From positions 310,001-374,000 of the forward strand of contig JBBQPZ010000002.1 of the NCBI GenBank assembly GCA_038216655.1: DNA of 64,000 bases, in the 5' to 3' direction. The notes beneath the pieces were generated by a model. The model saw only the letters and a program-made list of their open reading frames with translations. It was not told the DNA's origin and searched no databases. Each line of letters begins with the position of its first letter. The stretch's first letter is position 1. The position numbers and the translations under genes are program-made. Of this stretch, positions 59,948 through 64,000 are shown piece by piece. Origin of the DNA: JAFDWR01 sp038216655. GTDB taxonomy: Bacteria > Armatimonadota > Fimbriimonadia > Fimbriimonadales > Fimbriimonadaceae.

Positions 59948-60521
59948 GTTTTCAACACTTGTTCGCGGAAATGGAATGCCAAAGATAGACTTTTCTGAAT
60001 CGGGTGTTGGGGCAATTCACTATGGGCAAATCTACACTTATTACGGGACATGGACCACTCATACAAAGTCCTTTGTTCCCGCAGCGAAGGCAGCTAAGTT
60101 GGCCAAGGTTGATCCTGGCGATGTGGTGATTACCAATACAAGTGAAAACATAGAAGACGTTGGCAAGGCAGTAGCCTGGCTAGGCTCCGAACAAGTTGTC
60201 ACCGGCGGCCACGCGACAGTGATAAAGCACGATCAGAACCCGAAGTATCTCGCTTACTATTTTCAAACCGCACAATTTGGGGCTGCCAAGAGGAAGAGAG
60301 CAACTGGAACGAAAGTGATTGACGTGTCCGCTACCAAATTTGGTGAGATTCAGATCCCACTTCCTTCACTAGAAGAGCAAGAAAAGATCTTCGCCATCCT
60401 GGACAAATTCGATGCACTCGTAAACGACCTCAGCACAGGTCTCCCTGCAGAACTCGCCAGCCGTCGAAAACAATACGAACACTATCGTGACCGCTTACTC
60501 ACATTTCAGGAGGCGACATGA
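59940..60521 (+). CDS. hsdS: Type I specificity subunit HsdS, second half (TRD2)
   Basis: The 193-residue protein starts MSEFSTLVRGNGMPKIDFSE. It has a complete TRD2 (VGAIHYGQIYTYYGTWTTHT, DPGDVVITNTSENIEDVGKA, AVAWLGSEQVVTGGHATVIK) and the second conserved helix (EEQEKIFAILDKFDALVNDL, SRRKQYEHYRDRLLTF). This is closely related to EcoR124I-like HsdS C-terminal halves. The residues just upstream in this frame (RSGWAR) also fit the family, which shows that the two halves come from one gene. It overlaps the first half by 8 nt, and its stop overlaps the hsdR ATG, so it is probably translated by coupling. Confidence 0.9.
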   Translation: MSEFSTLVRGNGMPKIDFSESGVGAIHYGQIYTYYGTWTTHTKSFVPAAKAAKLAKVDPGDVVITNTSENIEDVGKAVAWLGSEQVVTGGHATVIKHDQNPKYLAYYFQTAQFGAAKRKRATGTKVIDVSATKFGEIQIPLPSLEEQEKIFAILDKFDALVNDLSTGLPAELASRRKQYEHYRDRLLTFQEAT

Positions 60522-63500
60522 GCGAGGAGCGTACTACATACAAATATGACTCCATCGCAGTCTCAAACGAGAGCACGGTCGTTGCCCAATATATCCCCGA
60601 GGGCATGGTTCGCGAGGCAACCTACCAGAGCGAGGACGCCCTGGAGCGCGAGTTCATCAAGCACCTTGAGAAGCAGGCTTACGAGCACCTCAGGATCACA
60701 TCCGAAGACCAACTGCTAAGTAATCTGCGCAAGCAACTTGAGTTGCTGAACGACATCAAATTCAGTGAAGCGGAGTGGAAGCGGTTCTACGAAAGTAAAA
60801 TTGCAGGTCAGAACGACGGCATCGTTGAGAAAACGGTCCGCATCCAAGAGGACCCAGTTCAGCTCCTTCACCGAGATGACGGGACGACCAAGAACGTCAA
60901 GCTGATCGACCGCCAGCACATCCACAATAATCGCCTCCAGGTCATCAATCAGTACGAGATTGAAGGGGCACGAGCGAATCGTTACGACGTCACTGTTCTG
61001 GTGAACGGCTTGCCGATGGTCCACATCGAGCTCAAGCGGCGCGGCGTGGATATTCGTGAAGCCTTCAACCAAATCGACCGCTACCAGCGCGACTCGTTCT
61101 GGGCGGGCTCAGGTCTGTTCGAATACGTGCAGCTCTTTGTGATCAGCAACGGAACGCTCACGAAGTATTACAGCAACACCACTCGAAGGCAGCACATCCA
61201 GGACGCCGCCGGAGCGAAGAAGGTCAAGAAGACTTCGAACTCATTTGAGTTCACCTCGTGGTGGGCAGATTCCCAAAACATGCCGATCCCGGAACTCACG
61301 GCGTTCGCCAAAACGTTCTTCGCCAAGCATACGGTCCTGAATATCCTGACCCGCTACTGTGTGCTCACCGCTGATCGGATGCTGCTGGTCATGCGTCCCT
61401 ATCAGATCGCGGCGACCGAACGTCTCCTCCAGAAGATCGAGATTTCCACCAACTACAAGAAGCTCGGCTCAATGGAGGCGGGTGGATACGTCTGGCACAC
61501 CACTGGTTCGGGCAAGACTCTGACTTCCTTCAAGACCGCACAGCTCGCCAGCAAGATGCCAAGCGTGGACAAGGTGCTGTTCGTAGTGGACCGCAAGGAC
61601 CTCGACTACCAGACCATGCGCGAGTATGACCGCTTTGAAAAGGGGGCGGCCAACTCCAACACTTCCACCTCAGTTCTCAAGCGTCAGCTAGAAAAGTCCG
61701 ACGCAAGGATCATCATCACGACGATCCAAAAACTCGCGACCTTCATCGCCGCCAACAAAGGGCATGAGATATTCGGCGGGCACATCGTGATCATCTTCGA
61801 CGAGTGTCACCGCTCCCAGTTTGGCGACATGCACACTGCGATCACGAAGGCTTTCAAGCGATACAACCTCTTCGGTTTCACGGGAACCCCAATCTTCACC
61901 GCCAATATGTCGAGTGGCGGAAACCCGAACCTGAAGACCACAGAACAGGCGTTTGGCGAGAAGCTCCACACCTATACGATTGTCGATGCGATCACGGACA
62001 AAAACGTCTTGCCATTCCGAATCGACTACGTGAACACGGTGAAAGTCGGCAATGTTCATGACAAGAAAGTCGCTGCGATCGACACCGAGAAAGCACTCCT
62101 CGCTTCTGAACGCCTGAGCCAGGTCTCGGCGTACATCTTGGAACACTTCGACCAGAAGACCAAGCGTTCCAGTGGCTATGTTCACTCCCTGATCGCGAAC
62201 GTGAGTGATGTTGCTGGAGGGCGAAACAAAATCGACGCTCTCCGAGTGACGAGCCGAGTCAAAGGATTCAATGCGCTCTTTGCAACCGCCTCGATTGAGG
62301 CAGCCAAAGGGTACTACGCTCAATTCTCCGAACTGCAAAAGGGATTAACTCCAGACGCTCGCATCAAAATTGGGCTGATTTTCTCCTTTGCTGCCAACGA
62401 ACCTGTTGAAGACGGTGCACTTGAAGAAGAAGGCTTCGAGACTCGTGAGTTGGACAGCTCATCACGCGACTTCTTGGATGACGCAATCAAAGATTACAAC
62501 GTGATGTTCGGCACGAGCTACGACACATCTGACGACAAGTTCCAGAACTACTACAAAGACTTGTCGCTGCGGATGAAGAACCGCGAGATCGACCTTGTAA
62601 TCGTGGTCAACATGTTCCTGACTGGTTTCGATGCGACCACGCTCAACACACTGTTTGTTGACAAGAGCCTCCGTGCCCACGGCCTAATCCAGGCGTACTC
62701 GCGCACCAACCGAATTCTCAACTCGGTGAAAGCCTACGGCAACATCGTCAGTTTCCGCGATCTTGAGAAGGAGACCAACGACGCTCTGGCTCTGTTTGGA
62801 AACAAGGACGCGAAGGGTATTGCCGTGCTCAAGCCATATGGCGATTACTATGGCGAGTACCAAGCCAAAGTGCAGGAGTTGGTTGCTACGTTCCCGCTTG
62901 GACAGCAGATTGTCGGCGAGCAGGCGAAGAAGGATTTCGTTGCCCTTTTCGGAACTATCTTGAGACTTCAAAACATCCTGACATCCTTTGATGACTTTGA
63001 AGGAAACGCAATTCTCTCTGAGCGTCAGGGCCAGGACTACCGAAGCGTCTACCTCGACATCTACGCTGACTTCCGCGCTGGCCGTGATTCTGACAAGGAA
63101 GAGATCAACGACGACATCGTCTTTGAGATCGAACTGATCAAACAGGTCGAGATCAATGTTGACTACATCCTGATGTTGGTTGCGAAGTTCCGCGAGGCAA
63201 AGGGCGACGGAGACAACGTCGAAATCCGCGCCCAGATCACCCGCGCCGTTGATTCCTCCCCAAGCTTGCGAAACAAGAAGGACTTGATTGAGTCGTTCGT
63301 GGATTCCCTTTCCGCCACAGGAGAGGTTGACGCCGAGTGGCGAGCGTTCATCGCGAAGCGCTGGGAATCCGAGCTTGAGCAGATCATCACCGATGAGAAT
63401 CTTCGGGCAGACGAAACACGTACCTACGTTGAGACAGCGTTTAGGGACGGAGCTTTGCGCTCGACCGGAACAGAAATCACGCGCGTTTTACCGCCCACTA

Positions 63501-63607
63501 CTCGCTTCTCGGCAGATGGAGGCCACGGTGAGAAGAAGCAGCGGGTCCTAGCCAAGCTCATTGCGTTCTTCGAGCGGTTCTTGGGGTTGGTTTCGGGAAA
63601 TGGTTAG
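60518..63607 (+). CDS. hsdR: Type I restriction enzyme subunit HsdR (EcoR124I-like)
   Basis: The 1029-residue motor-nuclease is similar throughout to EcoR124I HsdR. The PD-(D/E)xK nuclease is within NRYDVTVLVNGLPMVHIELK (near 153-172), with the following RRGVDIREAFNQIDRYQRDS. Helicase: Walker A WHTTGSGKTLTSF near 326, FVVDRKDLDYQT, TTIQKL, DEAD-like FDECHRSQFGDMH near 427, FGFTGTPIF, VVNMFLTGFDATTLNTLFVD, QAYSRTNR. The C-terminal helical part (about 800-1029) joins the HsdM-HsdS core. All catalytic residues that I can check are intact, so it should restrict if HsdS functions. The ATG overlaps the hsdS stop. Confidence 0.97.
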   Translation: MSEERTTYKYDSIAVSNESTVVAQYIPEGMVREATYQSEDALEREFIKHLEKQAYEHLRITSEDQLLSNLRKQLELLNDIKFSEAEWKRFYESKIAGQNDGIVEKTVRIQEDPVQLLHRDDGTTKNVKLIDRQHIHNNRLQVINQYEIEGARANRYDVTVLVNGLPMVHIELKRRGVDIREAFNQIDRYQRDSFWAGSGLFEYVQLFVISNGTLTKYYSNTTRRQHIQDAAGAKKVKKTSNSFEFTSWWADSQNMPIPELTAFAKTFFAKHTVLNILTRYCVLTADRMLLVMRPYQIAATERLLQKIEISTNYKKLGSMEAGGYVWHTTGSGKTLTSFKTAQLASKMPSVDKVLFVVDRKDLDYQTMREYDRFEKGAANSNTSTSVLKRQLEKSDARIIITTIQKLATFIAANKGHEIFGGHIVIIFDECHRSQFGDMHTAITKAFKRYNLFGFTGTPIFTANMSSGGNPNLKTTEQAFGEKLHTYTIVDAITDKNVLPFRIDYVNTVKVGNVHDKKVAAIDTEKALLASERLSQVSAYILEHFDQKTKRSSGYVHSLIANVSDVAGGRNKIDALRVTSRVKGFNALFATASIEAAKGYYAQFSELQKGLTPDARIKIGLIFSFAANEPVEDGALEEEGFETRELDSSSRDFLDDAIKDYNVMFGTSYDTSDDKFQNYYKDLSLRMKNREIDLVIVVNMFLTGFDATTLNTLFVDKSLRAHGLIQAYSRTNRILNSVKAYGNIVSFRDLEKETNDALALFGNKDAKGIAVLKPYGDYYGEYQAKVQELVATFPLGQQIVGEQAKKDFVALFGTILRLQNILTSFDDFEGNAILSERQGQDYRSVYLDIYADFRAGRDSDKEEINDDIVFEIELIKQVEINVDYILMLVAKFREAKGDGDNVEIRAQITRAVDSSPSLRNKKDLIESFVDSLSATGEVDAEWRAFIAKRWESELEQIITDENLRADETRTYVETAFRDGALRSTGTEITRVLPPTTRFSADGGHGEKKQRVLAKLIAFFERFLGLVSGNG

Positions 63608-64000
63608 GAGCCAAGGGACGCTCATTTCCATAGTGCCCAATCTCAACAGATTCTCCGAACGGCAGCGAGCCTAGTCAATCCGGCGCAGCCCTTGCTTTGA
63701 GTGTGAGGTGCCCTGATGTATTGCAAGGCTCATGAGCAAGGCGAGCGTAGGCCATGGATGGCCGAAGCGAGTAGCGAACTGCCGAGGGGTGACGGGCTAG
63801 ATGGTCGGGGCGGTGTGAAGGCGAGAAGGGCGGCGGGCGGGCGATTCGATGTACGTTCCTTTCCTTACGAGCCTTCCCACTGTCGCGGACAGCTAGAGCC
63901 ATGGATGGCGGTCCCGACCCCGCAGGCAGGCGCTACGGATGGCGCGTGAGGCATGGCGAGCACTTAGACCGTCATTGCCCGAACTGCCTCACCTAATCGA
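63608..64000. other. Gene-free stretch after hsdR to the window end
   Basis: GC content rises again after about 63680. I see no convincing gene, tRNA or terminator. GCCATGGATGGC occurs twice (63751-63762 and 63898-63909), the first within the palindrome GGCCATGGATGGCC. CCCCGCAGGCAGGCGC (63917-63932) is only loosely like the tRNA-Arg 3' end. The right boundary of the accessory segment may lie here or beyond. Confidence 0.4.

Noticed and set aside
63917..63932. Possible attachment-site repeat of the tRNA-Arg 3' end
   Set aside because: CCCCGCAGGCAGGCGC agrees only partly with CCCGCAGGGGGCGCCA and is not at a clear boundary; the match is within chance for GC-rich DNA.
63716..63949. A 77-codon frame at the right edge with two PWMA motifs
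   Set aside because: It lacks a ribosome site, composition is Gly/Arg-rich as expected of random GC-rich DNA, and the motif follows from the GCCATGGATGGC repeat.

Overview
The window is a GC-rich, tightly packed bacterial chromosome segment. It encodes a diderm cell: there is an LPS-transport cluster (LptC-, LptA-, LptB- and LptF/G-like) and a PagL-like lipid A deacylase. A PEP-CTERM protein, a type IV-like pseudopilin, RNase J, FolE2, the DUF3084/RuvC-like gene pair and a solitary FtsZ are also present. This mix, and the style of the uncharacterised proteins, fits Armatimonadota (class Fimbriimonadia) best. That placement is an inference from gene content; no rRNA is present to confirm it.

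Layout. 1-6.5 kb: CocE/NonD hydrolase (cut by the window edge), Rieske oxygenase, PEP-CTERM protein, HAD phosphatase, RNase J, PilZ protein, MntR-like regulator. 6.5-10 kb: a coupled thioesterase, 656-aa unknown and dapF group, with dapF carrying a repeat-derived N-terminal extension. 10.7-17.9 kb: a long co-oriented run rlmN, lptC-like, two lptA-like genes, lptB, lptF/G, DUF3084, RuvC-like. 17.9-27 kb: kinase and photolyase, a giant GH18-CE4-GT2 polysaccharide protein, PEBP lipoprotein, GIY-YIG gene inside inverted repeats, membrane cyclase, and a frameshifted secreted protein. 27-38 kb: GNAT, ftsZ, pseudopilin, prenyl synthase, DUF1015, MBL hydrolase, a 21-bp minisatellite, ychF, small secreted repeat proteins, prfC, folE2. 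38-52.4 kb: a membrane protein with a PsbP-like end, Gfo/Idh oxidoreductase, TfoX-N protein, a broken cyclase, sdhA, a broken YafK-type L,D-transpeptidase, scoB, ANTAR regulator, der, pagL-like, tRNA-Leu and envelope proteins.

From 52.5 kb a different, less GC-rich segment begins directly after tRNA-Arg(TCT). It has two unknown genes, an excisionase-like HTH protein, an HUH rolling-circle Rep, a small basic protein, a zinc-ribbon protein, and then a complete EcoR124I-like type I restriction-modification locus: hsdM, dinD, an accessory Cys-rich protein, hsdS in two overlapping halves, and hsdR. The specificity gene is the most striking item. It has three 12-bp repeats coding LEAE in the inter-TRD helix, the position where EcoR124I/II repeats set the spacer of the recognition site. 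Just after them a (GA)5 tract sits where adding one GA would fuse the halves into a normal-length HsdS of about 411 residues.

Intergenic DNA is colonised by at least four families of short interspersed palindromic repeats. Some copies supply start regions, stop codons or N-terminal extensions of genes. Several genes are broken by single homopolymer indels or a single stop codon; raw reads are needed to separate real decay from assembly error.
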